A stretch of DNA of 46,254 nucleotides, taken from positions 1 through 46,254 of the forward strand of contig CAZDCZ010000008.1 in the NCBI GenBank assembly GCA_964504155.1, written 5' to 3'. The translations under genes were made by a program, and so were the position numbers. Positions within the stretch are counted from its first letter, which is position 1. Every line of letters begins with the position of its first letter. The notes beneath the pieces were generated by a model. It saw only the letters and a program-made list of their open reading frames with translations, did no database searches and had not been told where the DNA came from. The DNA comes from CAZDCZ01 sp964504155. GTDB lineage: Bacteria > Bacteroidota > Bacteroidia > Bacteroidales > UBA12077. Of the stretch, positions 7,359 through 15,695 are shown piece by piece.

Positions 7359-8810
7359 TTATTTTATAGTCCAGTTTTTCCAATCATCCGAAATTTCGGT
7401 ACTTACATTAATTTGCGGGTTTTGTTCTTTGCTATTTATTATTACCGATTTTATAGCAACTTGTTTATTAAGATATTCTGAAAGCTTAGAGTATGAAATA
7501 TCTCCTTTTGTTTCTTGTATTTTTTTTAGTAAAAAATAAGTAAAAATACCATGTTCTTGTTCTTTATAGGGTAATGATGATTGAGCATTTGTACTTGCAG
7601 AAAATACTACAATATTACCTTTTAATACATTTTCTTTTGGTTTAATTTTTATTGCCCTGTTAGCTATTAATCCCTGATTTCTAGATCCTCCACTGAAACA
7701 TGCATCGAGAAATACGGTTATTCTTTTTGCAGGATATTCGGCAAGTTTAGAATATAAGTGTTTCAAACTTATTGCATATTGCAAGTCAGTTCCACTAACA
7801 TCAACAGGTATTAAATATGCTTCTTTTGTATTTTCATCCGGCAATCCGTGTCCGGCATAATAGAATAATAGCTCGGCTTTTCCGTCAGTGTTTTTCGATA
7901 TAATATTTAATTTATCAATAGCCTTATTAAATTCAACAAACTTTGCATTGCTTAAGAAAATAATATTCTCTTCGGGTATCGACATTGTTTTTATTGCATA
8001 TTGTTTAAATATTTCGGCATCGCGTTTAGCATAATCTACATTCGATTCGTTGTTTAAACTTGCTTGGAATGTGCTATAATCTTCGTTGCCAATAATAAGT
8101 GCATATCTATTTTCATAGTTGGTATTATTAACCGGAATATTAGAATCGATATCGGATTGGAAGGTTTTTAGTGTTTCTGAAGTTTTTATATTTTGCTTAT
8201 TATTGTTCGGTTTCTTTTTAGACAATTCTTTTGTTTGTGATTTGTTTACTAGTTCAAACTTTTCTTTTCCCAGTGCACAGTAAGATAGATATTTTGTTAG
8301 TTTCTTATTTGCTCCATGAAAAGATAGAAGCAATGACATTTTAGCTGCTTGTAAACCTCTGCGGTTTGATATTGTTGATGTATGAGAAATAGGTTTTGTG
8401 TATTTTTTTACTTCTGCCTGTCTGGCATCAAAAATTGTAACATTAAAACTAGTACGGGATATCCATTTATTGCCACGTTTATTAACAAAATATTCATTAA
8501 TTTTTATTAGTAAAAAAATTTTATTTTTTTTAGTAGAATGAACATCCCGTAAACTTGTTACGAATTTTATATTGGCTTTTGGAAAACTTTCTTGAATATT
8601 CTTTGCAATATAGCGTTTTAACAAGTCGCTATATTGTTTGCTTGTTGTTCTGTTATCGCGGATATATATATTTACTAAAGTGTTATTAAGGTCTTGGTAA
8701 ACCGTATTAACTTTAGTTTTTTCGGGTTCCCAAGTTCTAACAGTTAATTGTTGAGCTCTTAGTGATGATGTTACTAGTAGTAAACTGAAGATAAATATTA
8801 TATTTTTCAT
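7359..8810 (-). CDS. Secreted caspase-like cysteine peptidase (peptidase C14 family)
   Basis: This 483-residue protein has a signal peptide (hydrophobic residues 4-17, likely cut near LRAQ-Q at 19-20). Residues 20-175 form a domain I cannot name, rich in basic beta-like segments and resembling domains found in outer-membrane or lipoprotein-type proteins. A Lys/Asn-rich linker is at about 185-230. The C-terminal domain has a caspase/metacaspase fold starting at YALIIGNEDYS. The catalytic dyad is visible as His321 in LFYYAGHG and Cys371 in VFLDACFSGG. It is predicted to be a proteolytically competent periplasmic or surface peptidase of unknown substrate. It is a single gene with its own terminator. 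Confidence 0.9.
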   Translation of the reverse strand: MKNIIFIFSLLLVTSSLRAQQLTVRTWEPEKTKVNTVYQDLNNTLVNIYIRDNRTTSKQYSDLLKRYIAKNIQESFPKANIKFVTSLRDVHSTKKNKIFLLIKINEYFVNKRGNKWISRTSFNVTIFDARQAEVKKYTKPISHTSTISNRRGLQAAKMSLLLSFHGANKKLTKYLSYCALGKEKFELVNKSQTKELSKKKPNNNKQNIKTSETLKTFQSDIDSNIPVNNTNYENRYALIIGNEDYSTFQASLNNESNVDYAKRDAEIFKQYAIKTMSIPEENIIFLSNAKFVEFNKAIDKLNIISKNTDGKAELLFYYAGHGLPDENTKEAYLIPVDVSGTDLQYAISLKHLYSKLAEYPAKRITVFLDACFSGGSRNQGLIANRAIKIKPKENVLKGNIVVFSASTNAQSSLPYKEQEHGIFTYFLLKKIQETKGDISYSKLSEYLNKQVAIKSVIINSKEQNPQINVSTEISDDWKNWTIK

Positions 8811-8946
8811 AAATCGATATAATTATTATGATTTGAATATTATCAAATATTGAACCAATTTGTAATTTATAAAATTATAGCATTCAAATTTATTATCACG
8901 AATAAGTAAACTTGTTGTATATATTAACATCAGTTCTATATATTAA

Positions 8947-8973
8947 TAAAAAAGCGGACTTAAATAGTCCGCT
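8947..8973 (-). terminator. Rho-independent terminator of the grpE-dnaJ operon
   Basis: AGCGGACT (8953-8960) pairs with AGTCCGCT (8966-8973) around a 5-nt loop. Read on the minus strand, the hairpin is followed by TTTTTATT. It is 31 nt after the dnaJ stop. Confidence 0.8.
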
Positions 8974-9004
8974 CAGTTATATAAATCTATATAATTTTGC
9001 TTTT

Positions 9005-10177
9005 TTAGAAAAATCCTTTCATTTTTTCAAAAAAATTTCTTTCAGATTCTTTAGGTTTAGGTGTAAAATTTGGAGAATCTGCAAGATTACTAATTATTTT
9101 TTCTTCTTCTTTCGATAAGTTTTTTGGAATCCATACATTAATATTAACTAAAATATCGCCTTTGCCGTAGCCATTTACTTCGGGAAGACCTTTGCCACGT
9201 AAGCGGAGTATTTTACCCGGTTGTGTACCGGCATCAATTTTTATTTTAACTTTTCCGTCAACAGTTGGTATTTCAACAGGCGTGCCAAGAGTTGCCTCGG
9301 CAAAATTTAGATATAAATAATATATAAGGTCGTTACCATCTCTAATTAATTCCGGATGTTTTTCTTCTTCAATTAGCACAATAAGATCGCCATTTATTCC
9401 ACCTCTACGGGCAGCGTTTCCTTTTCCGCTAACAGTCATTTGCATTCCTTCTGCAATACCTGCTGGAATATCAAAGTTTATTACTTCGTTACCTTTAATT
9501 ATTCCTTCGCCATGGCATTTGGTACATTTGTTCGTAATAATTTTCCCTTCGCCTCCACACGTAGGACAAGTAGATCTTGTTTGCATTTGACCAAGAAATG
9601 TATTAGATATTTTGGTAACTTGTCCTGAACCTCTACAAGTAGAACATGTTGAGAGAGAAGTCCCTTTAGCTGCTCCCGACCCGCTACACTCATCGCAAAC
9701 AATGTATTTAGTTACTTTTATTTTTTTATTAACTCCGTGAGCAATATTTTTTAAGTTTAATTTTATTCGAAGTCTTAAGTCCGATCCTTTATTAACTCTT
9801 CGAGATCTTTGTCTTGAGCCTCCAAAGCCTCCAAAATTATTGAAGCCACTAAATCCTCCTCCTCCAAAGGCACCTCCAAAAATGTCGCCGAAGTTTGAAA
9901 AAATGTCATCCATAGACATTCCTCCCCCGAAACCTCCACCTGATGCAGCTCCGCTTACTCCTGCATGTCCAAATTGATCGTATTTGCTCTTTTTCTCCGG
10001 ATTACTCAAAATCTCATATGCTTCGGCAGCTTCTTTAAATTTATGTTCTGCTTCATCATCTCCCGGATTTTTATCTGGATGGTATTTTATGGCAAGTTTC
10101 CTATATGCTTTCTTAATTTCTTCTTTTGATGCATCTTTTGAAATGCCTAGTATTTCGTAAAAATCTCTTTTCGACAT
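9005..10177 (-). CDS. dnaJ: Chaperone protein DnaJ (Hsp40)
   Basis: This 390-residue class I J-protein stimulates the DnaK ATPase and delivers unfolded substrates. The J domain is at residues 1-70 with the HPD motif in KYHPDKNPGD. A Gly/Phe-rich linker follows (about 72-125). Four zinc-binding CxxCxGxG repeats come next (CDECSGSG, CSTCRGSG, CPTCGGEG, CTKCHGEG), and then the two C-terminal substrate-binding domains. Length is normal. It is 26 nt downstream of grpE and ends at a hairpin terminator. dnaK is not in the window. Confidence 0.97.
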   Translation of the reverse strand: MSKRDFYEILGISKDASKEEIKKAYRKLAIKYHPDKNPGDDEAEHKFKEAAEAYEILSNPEKKSKYDQFGHAGVSGAASGGGFGGGMSMDDIFSNFGDIFGGAFGGGGFSGFNNFGGFGGSRQRSRRVNKGSDLRLRIKLNLKNIAHGVNKKIKVTKYIVCDECSGSGAAKGTSLSTCSTCRGSGQVTKISNTFLGQMQTRSTCPTCGGEGKIITNKCTKCHGEGIIKGNEVINFDIPAGIAEGMQMTVSGKGNAARRGGINGDLIVLIEEEKHPELIRDGNDLIYYLYLNFAEATLGTPVEIPTVDGKVKIKIDAGTQPGKILRLRGKGLPEVNGYGKGDILVNINVWIPKNLSKEEEKIISNLADSPNFTPKPKESERNFFEKMKGFF

Positions 10178-10203
10178 AAATATTTTTTTTCTCTATTGTA
10201 TAA

Positions 10204-10839
10204 TTATTCGCCAATTACTACTTTAGAATATCTTATTACTTTATCTTTTAAATAGTATCCTTTTTCTATCACATCAATAACTTTGCCTTTTAAATCATCA
10301 GAAGGAGCAGGGATTTTTGTAATTGCTTCATGCAAATCGGTATCAAAATCTTTATTCTTTGCATCAATACTTTTAATTCCTCTTTGTTTTAAGAAATCAT
10401 AGAATTTGTTGTAAATTAAATTAATTCCTTCTTTTAGAGAATCTGTGTCTGCTGCTTCATCTATATGATTTAAAGCTCGCTCGAAGTCGTCAAGAACAGG
10501 AAGTAGGTTAACAAGAATATCTTCGCCGGCAGATTTTAATAACTCCATTTTCTCTTTAAGAGTTCTTTTTCTGTAATTGTCATATTCGGCAATAAGTCTT
10601 AAATACTTATCTTCCATGTCGATGAGCTTTTCGGCATCGGTTTTTTCTTTTTTCTCGATTACTTTCTCTGTAACTTTTTCTTCTTTCTTAGTTTCCTTTT
10701 TAACTTCCTTTTCTTTTTTTATTGTGTCTTTAGTGTCTTTTTCTGATTTATTGTGTTTTACAGATTTTTCTCCACTGGTCTTTTGAGTTGTGTTTTTATC
10801 TATAGTTTCTTTTTCTTCTGTTTGTTTCTTTTTGGTCAT
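10204..10839 (-). CDS. grpE: Nucleotide exchange factor GrpE
   Basis: This 211-residue protein is the nucleotide exchange factor for DnaK. The conserved part starts near residue 72 with the long dimerising helix (DKYLRLIAEYDNYRKRT). It continues through LLPVLDDFERAL to the C-terminal beta domain (GYYLKDKVIRYSKVVIGE). The first 68 residues are an extreme Lys/Glu/Thr low-complexity tail, longer than in E. coli GrpE and probably disordered. It directly precedes dnaJ. A 140-nt gap upstream holds a small inverted repeat that could be regulatory. Confidence 0.96.
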   Translation of the reverse strand: MTKKKQTEEKETIDKNTTQKTSGEKSVKHNKSEKDTKDTIKKEKEVKKETKKEEKVTEKVIEKKEKTDAEKLIDMEDKYLRLIAEYDNYRKRTLKEKMELLKSAGEDILVNLLPVLDDFERALNHIDEAADTDSLKEGINLIYNKFYDFLKQRGIKSIDAKNKDFDTDLHEAITKIPAPSDDLKGKVIDVIEKGYYLKDKVIRYSKVVIGE

Positions 10840-10927
10840 TTTTATTTATTTTAAAACTTTTACATACAAAATTGCTGAAAATGTAAAACAAAATATTTGC
10901 CAAAATAATATTATACGACAAATTGAC

Positions 10928-10949
10928 ATTTCTACTTGTTTTTAGAAAT
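10928..10949. promoter_or_regulatory. Inverted repeat upstream of grpE, possible operator
   Basis: ATTTCTA (10928-10934) and TAGAAAT (10943-10949) are exact inverted repeats with 8 nt between them. They lie about 90-110 nt before the grpE start in the only sizeable gap of the murA-grpE-dnaJ stretch. There is no CIRCE-like TTAGCACTC element. The arms are short and AT-rich, so this may be chance. Confidence 0.25.
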
Positions 10950-10979
10950 AAAAACTGACAATAAGTAAATAAAAACAAA

Positions 10980-12287
10980 TTAATTAATCCTTTTTATGTC
11001 GGCTCCAATATTAATTAGTCGAGTGTCAATATTTTGATATCCCCTATCAATTTGTTCAATATTATGAATTGTGCTAGTGCCTTCGGCAGAAAGTGCTGCA
11101 ATTAATAAAGCAACTCCTGCTCTAATATCCGGAGAAATCATGTTTGTAGCTCGAAGACGTATTTGTTTATTTAGACCAATAATTGTAGCTCTGTGAGGGT
11201 CGCAAAGAATTATTTGTGCTCCCATGTCAATAAGTTTGTCGACAAAAAACAATCTGCTTTCAAACATCTTTTGATGAATTAATACACTCCCTTTGGCTTG
11301 AGTAGCTACAACCAACAAAACACTTAATAAGTCGGGTGTTAGTCCGGGCCAAGGTGCATCGGCGATTGTCATTATCGAGCCATCAATAAATGATTCTATT
11401 TGATATTGGTTTTGTGCAGGAATATATATGTCATCATTAATTCTCTCGAGCTTAATACCAAGTCTTTGAAACGATTTAGGAATGATTCCTAATTCTTCGA
11501 AAGCTACATTTTTTATGGTAATTTCAGAACCTGTCATTGCTGCAAGACCAATAAAACTTCCAACTTCAATCATGTCGGGAAGAATGCTATGTTCACAGCC
11601 ATTTAGATTGCTAACTCCTTCAATTGTTAGTAAGTTTGAACCAATACCGGAGATTTTAGCTCCCATTTTGTTTAGCATCTTACATAACTGTTGGATGTAA
11701 GGTTCGCAGGCAGCATTATATATTGTTGTTTTGCCTTTAGCCATTGTGGCAGCCATTACAATATTGGCAGTTCCTGTAACAGAAGCTTCTTCAAGAAGCA
11801 TAGATGCACCTTTTAAGTTTTTCCCATTTACATGATATGAATTTGTTTTATGACTAAATTCAAATTTAGCTCCAATTTTTTCAAATCCAATAAAATGTAC
11901 ATCAAGTCTGCGCCGTCCTATTTTATCGCCTCCCGGCTTTGGAATATATCCTTTTCCAAAGCGTGCTAATAATGGACCTATTAGCATTATTGAACCGCGT
12001 AAACTAGTTGCTTTTATACTATATTCTTCTGTATGAAGATATTCAAAATTAACAGTCTCCGCTTTAAAAGAATAGCTCGATTCATTATTTTTTTCAACCT
12101 TTACACCAAGGCATTTTATTAAATCAATTAATTTGTTAACATCCAAAATATCCGGAATGTTATTAATAGTAACCTTTTCGGGGGTTAATAAAGTTGCACA
12201 AATAACTTGAAGAGTTTCATTTTTTGCTCCTTGTGGAGTTATTTCTCCTTTTAACTTTTTCCCTCCTTTAACAACGAAAGAACTCAT
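10980..12287 (-). CDS. murA: UDP-N-acetylglucosamine 1-carboxyvinyltransferase MurA (Asp-type)
   Basis: This 435-residue enzyme transfers enolpyruvate from PEP to UDP-GlcNAc, the first committed step of peptidoglycan synthesis in the cytoplasm. The N-terminal GAKNE motif (Lys22) and the two EPSP-synthase-type halves are clear. At the active-site loop, where E. coli has PGGCTIG with Cys115, this protein has PGGDKIG with Asp121. The Cys-to-Asp form is still active in other bacteria but is not alkylated by fosfomycin. The surrounding RRRLDVHFIGFEKIGA matches MurA and not AroA. It follows the DUF4290 gene after 39 nt. Confidence 0.96.
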   Translation of the reverse strand: MSSFVVKGGKKLKGEITPQGAKNETLQVICATLLTPEKVTINNIPDILDVNKLIDLIKCLGVKVEKNNESSYSFKAETVNFEYLHTEEYSIKATSLRGSIMLIGPLLARFGKGYIPKPGGDKIGRRRLDVHFIGFEKIGAKFEFSHKTNSYHVNGKNLKGASMLLEEASVTGTANIVMAATMAKGKTTIYNAACEPYIQQLCKMLNKMGAKISGIGSNLLTIEGVSNLNGCEHSILPDMIEVGSFIGLAAMTGSEITIKNVAFEELGIIPKSFQRLGIKLERINDDIYIPAQNQYQIESFIDGSIMTIADAPWPGLTPDLLSVLLVVATQAKGSVLIHQKMFESRLFFVDKLIDMGAQIILCDPHRATIIGLNKQIRLRATNMISPDIRAGVALLIAALSAEGTSTIHNIEQIDRGYQNIDTRLINIGADIKRIN

Positions 12288-12326
12288 TATACAGATAATT
12301 AGTTGAGAATAAGAATATTTAATAGG

Positions 12327-12917
12327 TTATTTTTTCTTAGTAGTTCTTTTGTGATTTTTTCGCGAAAGAATATCTCGTGTTTCTCTTAGCCTTATATTAT
12401 TGTTGTTAAGAGAAATTTTACCGCCTGATAATTCTTCTAAATCAGAAAAGATTTTTTCATCATTAACTGAATCTTTATTCCAATTTAAATAGCTTTTTTT
12501 CATATGGTTAGCAGTAAGTTCAATTAGAGCATTTTTTTCTTCTCCATCTTCCATTTTTACTGCTGCGTCAATTAGGTATTCTAAAGTTTTGCCATAGTGT
12601 TTATATTTAATATTATTCTTTTTGTATAAAACTTTTTCGGGCTTTGTCGATAGCGTTTCAATTGATGGAGAAAGATAGGGAGAATCAATATCTAATTTGA
12701 ATTTTGACATTATTGCCAAGTGATTCCATAGTTTGTGTTTGAACTCAGGAATATCACGTAAATGGGGATACATACTTCCCATAATGTTTATGATTCCTAT
12801 AGCTAACTTGTTTCTTTCTTCCTTATCTTCAACAGAAATAATATATTCTATTAGTTTCTGAATATTTCTGCCATATTCTGGTAAAATAAGTTTTTCTCTA
12901 TTTGTATTATATTCCAT
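12327..12917 (-). CDS. DUF4290 family protein
   Basis: This 196-residue protein of unknown function belongs to a family found in Bacteroidota. The recognisable N-terminus is EYNTNREKLILPEYGRNIQ, followed by the GSMYPHLRDIPEFKHKLWNH stretch. It is predicted to be mainly helical and cytoplasmic, with no signal peptide or membrane segment. The C-terminal 20 residues are strongly basic (SRKNHKRTTKKK). It starts a minus-strand gene group with murA and possibly grpE-dnaJ and has a good promoter just upstream. Placement before murA suggests, but does not prove, a link to envelope or growth functions. Confidence 0.88.
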   Translation of the reverse strand: MEYNTNREKLILPEYGRNIQKLIEYIISVEDKEERNKLAIGIINIMGSMYPHLRDIPEFKHKLWNHLAIMSKFKLDIDSPYLSPSIETLSTKPEKVLYKKNNIKYKHYGKTLEYLIDAAVKMEDGEEKNALIELTANHMKKSYLNWNKDSVNDEKIFSDLEELSGGKISLNNNNIRLRETRDILSRKNHKRTTKKK

Positions 12918-12939
12918 GAGTAATAAATAATTGTTTTTG

Positions 12940-12970
12940 CAAAAATAGTTTATTTTGGTTTAGTATTCAA
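12940..12970 (-). promoter_or_regulatory. Bacteroidota-type promoter for the DUF4290-murA group
   Basis: On the minus strand, TTG (complement of 12968-12970) is followed after 20 nt by TATTTTTG (complement of 12940-12947). This matches the -33 TTG / -7 TAnnTTTG consensus of Bacteroidota sigma factors. The -7 box ends 22 nt before the DUF4290 start codon. Confidence 0.6.
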
Positions 12971-13130
12971 AGAATTAAGATTAAATATAGTTTTACAATA
13001 TTATTTGTTAAATAAAATTATAAAACAATAGAAAATTTTATGTGTAAATATTTTGAATTGAAGAAATTAAGTATAATTTTTAATACTGTATCCATAATTA
13101 TTATAGAAAACAGTTCTTGTAAAAAATGTC

Positions 13131-15503
13131 TTAATTTTGAATCTGTAATTTAGCAAATTTTAATAATAGTTTTTTTTCTCCAGCATTTTGAAAATCTACT
13201 GTTGCTTTAATATTTGGTAATATTCCTGTAATTTCAAGAACTTTTCCAATTCCGAATCTACTATGTTTAACGGTCATTCCTGTTTTTATTTTACTTGGAT
13301 CATCGGGTTTTATATCCTTAACGGGGGAATTTTGTTTGTTAATATTATTTGTTTGAGATATTTTAATAAGATTTCTTGAATTTAGCGATATCGGATTAAT
13401 AGTGTTTGCTTTTTGTGCTTTATTCCCATATGTTTTTTTAGATGAATAATTTTTAACATTTGATTTTGTAGAGTTTTTTTCAAGCTCTGTTGTTTCAGGT
13501 AATTCTAAATATTGTTCATCTATTTCTTTAATAAACCTACTTGGACGACAGTAAGTAGGAACACCCCATTTATATCTTTCGTTTGCATATGATATTACTG
13601 CATTATTTTTGGCTCTTGTTAGAGCAACATAAAATAATCGACGTTCTTCTTCTAAATCTTTTTGAGTGCTTGCCGACATTTTCGATGGAAATAGGTCTTC
13701 TTCTAATCCAACAAGAAAAACATATTTAAATTCAAGTCCTTTTGCCGAATGAATAGTCATGATAGTAACTTTGTTTTTGTCGTCTTCCGACTCATTATCC
13801 ACATTTGTTTGAAGAGCAATGTTTTCCATATAGTAATCGAGAGTAGGAGGTTTTGCAGTATCTTCTTGGCTGTCTGTAAATTCCTTAATTCCATTAAGTA
13901 ATTCTTCTACATTTTCGTATTTTGTGTATATCTCATGCGATTCGGGCTTGTTTAAATCTTTTAATATTCCGGTTTTCGACACAATTGTACTTGCTAAATC
14001 AAAAGCATCTTTTTCTAAAATAAAATTTGACAATTCAATAATTAGTGATTGAAATTCTTTTAGTTTTGTTATTGTTCCGGAATTTAGTCCAATATTATAT
14101 TTCTCTATGTTTGTTATGGTATCCCAAAAATTAATAGAATTATCTATACTAAAGTCCTCTATTCGAGAAATAGTTGTTTTCCCAATTCCTCTAGCAGGAT
14201 AATTAATTATCCGCAATAATGCTTCATTATCTTTCTTGTTAATAATTAAGCGAAAATATGATAAAACATCCTTAATTTCTTTACGTTGATAAAATGCAAT
14301 ACCTCCATAAACTTTATGTGGAATATTAAATCGTAAAAGAGATTCTTCGAAATTTCTCGATTGGGCATTTGTTCTATATAAGATCGCAAAATCGCTATTA
14401 TTACAGTTATTTGTTTGTTGAGTATCTAATATTAATTTTGCAATTTTATATGCTTCATCCTTATCTGTTAAACATTCTAATACCTTTATTTTTTCTCCTT
14501 TATTGTTTGCTGAAAAAACATTCTTTTTAATCTGATTTTTATTTTTTTTAATTAAGCTATTTGCTGCATCAACAATAGTTTTGGTAGAACGGTAATTTTG
14601 CTCAAGTTTAAAAAGATTGTAATTAGGGTAATCTCTTTTGAAATTTAGTATGTTTTCAATTTTTGCTCCTCTAAATGCATATATGCTTTGAGCATCGTCT
14701 CCTACAACACAGATGTTTCCATGTTTTTGACTTAATTTGTTGACTATTAAATATTGAGAGAAATTTGTATCTTGATATTCATCAACAAGAATAAATTTAA
14801 AGATATCTTGATATTTTTTTAAAACATCAGGGAAATCTCTAAAAAGCATATTTGTATATAGTAATAAATCGTCGAAATCCATAGCGTCAGAATTTTTACA
14901 ACGATTAGAGTACATTTTGTATATTTCGGCTATTCGAGGTTTGTTGTTTTGTTGGTCTTGTTTTATTATATGATGATCGTTAATATACAATTTTGCCGTT
15001 ATAAGATTATTCTTTGCCGAGGATATCCTTCTGTAAATTTCATTCGGTTTATAAGTTTTATCGTCTAAATTCAGTTCTTTTATAATTTTTTTTATTAAAT
15101 TTTTTGAATCAATAGTATCATAAATCGTAAAGCTACTAGTAAATCCTAATTTATCGGCTTCCGAACGAAGGATTCTTGAAAAAACCGAATGAAAAGTTCC
15201 CATCCATAAATTTTTTACAATATCAGGACCTAACATCTCCGATATTCTTTCTTTCATTTCTTTAGCTGCCTTGTTAGTAAAGGTTAATGAGAGAATATTT
15301 CTAGCATAGATGCCTTGGTGTAAAAGATATGCTATTCTATATGTTAGTACACGTGTTTTTCCGGATCCTGCTCCGGCAATAACTAGCGATGCTCCTTTGA
15401 AACTTGTTACTGCATCTTTTTGTGGCTGATTTAGTTCGTTTAGAAAATTTAGCACTATTTTTTTAGTTTTTTGTATTAATAATTTGAACAAAACTACTTG
15501 CAT
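13131..15503 (-). CDS. UvrD/PcrA-type superfamily 1 DNA helicase
   Basis: This 790-residue 3'-5' helicase belongs to the UvrD/PcrA/Rep group, acting in excision repair and clearing of replication obstacles. It shows LNQPQKDAV (Q motif), Walker A AGAGSGKT at about 43-50, the Walker B DEYQDTN, GDDAQSIYAFRGA (motif III), LEQNYRST (motif IV), TIHSAKGLEFKYVFLVG (motif V) and VALTRAKN (motif VI). A Ser/Asn/Lys-rich linker at about 680-745 leads to a C-terminal PcrA-like tail (GMTVKHSRFGIGKVLEI). Family members usually begin near NFLNELN, so a GTG at 15455 (774 residues) is an alternative start. Neither start has a clear ribosome binding site. Confidence 0.93.
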   Translation of the reverse strand: MQVVLFKLLIQKTKKIVLNFLNELNQPQKDAVTSFKGASLVIAGAGSGKTRVLTYRIAYLLHQGIYARNILSLTFTNKAAKEMKERISEMLGPDIVKNLWMGTFHSVFSRILRSEADKLGFTSSFTIYDTIDSKNLIKKIIKELNLDDKTYKPNEIYRRISSAKNNLITAKLYINDHHIIKQDQQNNKPRIAEIYKMYSNRCKNSDAMDFDDLLLYTNMLFRDFPDVLKKYQDIFKFILVDEYQDTNFSQYLIVNKLSQKHGNICVVGDDAQSIYAFRGAKIENILNFKRDYPNYNLFKLEQNYRSTKTIVDAANSLIKKNKNQIKKNVFSANNKGEKIKVLECLTDKDEAYKIAKLILDTQQTNNCNNSDFAILYRTNAQSRNFEESLLRFNIPHKVYGGIAFYQRKEIKDVLSYFRLIINKKDNEALLRIINYPARGIGKTTISRIEDFSIDNSINFWDTITNIEKYNIGLNSGTITKLKEFQSLIIELSNFILEKDAFDLASTIVSKTGILKDLNKPESHEIYTKYENVEELLNGIKEFTDSQEDTAKPPTLDYYMENIALQTNVDNESEDDKNKVTIMTIHSAKGLEFKYVFLVGLEEDLFPSKMSASTQKDLEEERRLFYVALTRAKNNAVISYANERYKWGVPTYCRPSRFIKEIDEQYLELPETTELEKNSTKSNVKNYSSKKTYGNKAQKANTINPISLNSRNLIKISQTNNINKQNSPVKDIKPDDPSKIKTGMTVKHSRFGIGKVLEITGILPNIKATVDFQNAGEKKLLLKFAKLQIQN

Positions 15504-15695
15504 TAATTATTTCTTACAAGTATGTTTAAAACTATTTATAAATAAAAATTGTAAAGCTCTTATATAAAATTAATTGTATTATTATATTTTTTTTAATTTG
15601 AAAGCATTAAAATTATTAAATGATATTTATTAATATTGTATGAATTTATTATTATAATATATAATATTTTTTTTATAAAACAGTTTCTTAATAAT

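Noticed and set aside
10796..10978. 60-codon minus-strand ORF before grpE
   Set aside because: Phe/Asn/Lys-rich frame in an intergenic region overlapping the grpE start out of frame; no supporting signal.
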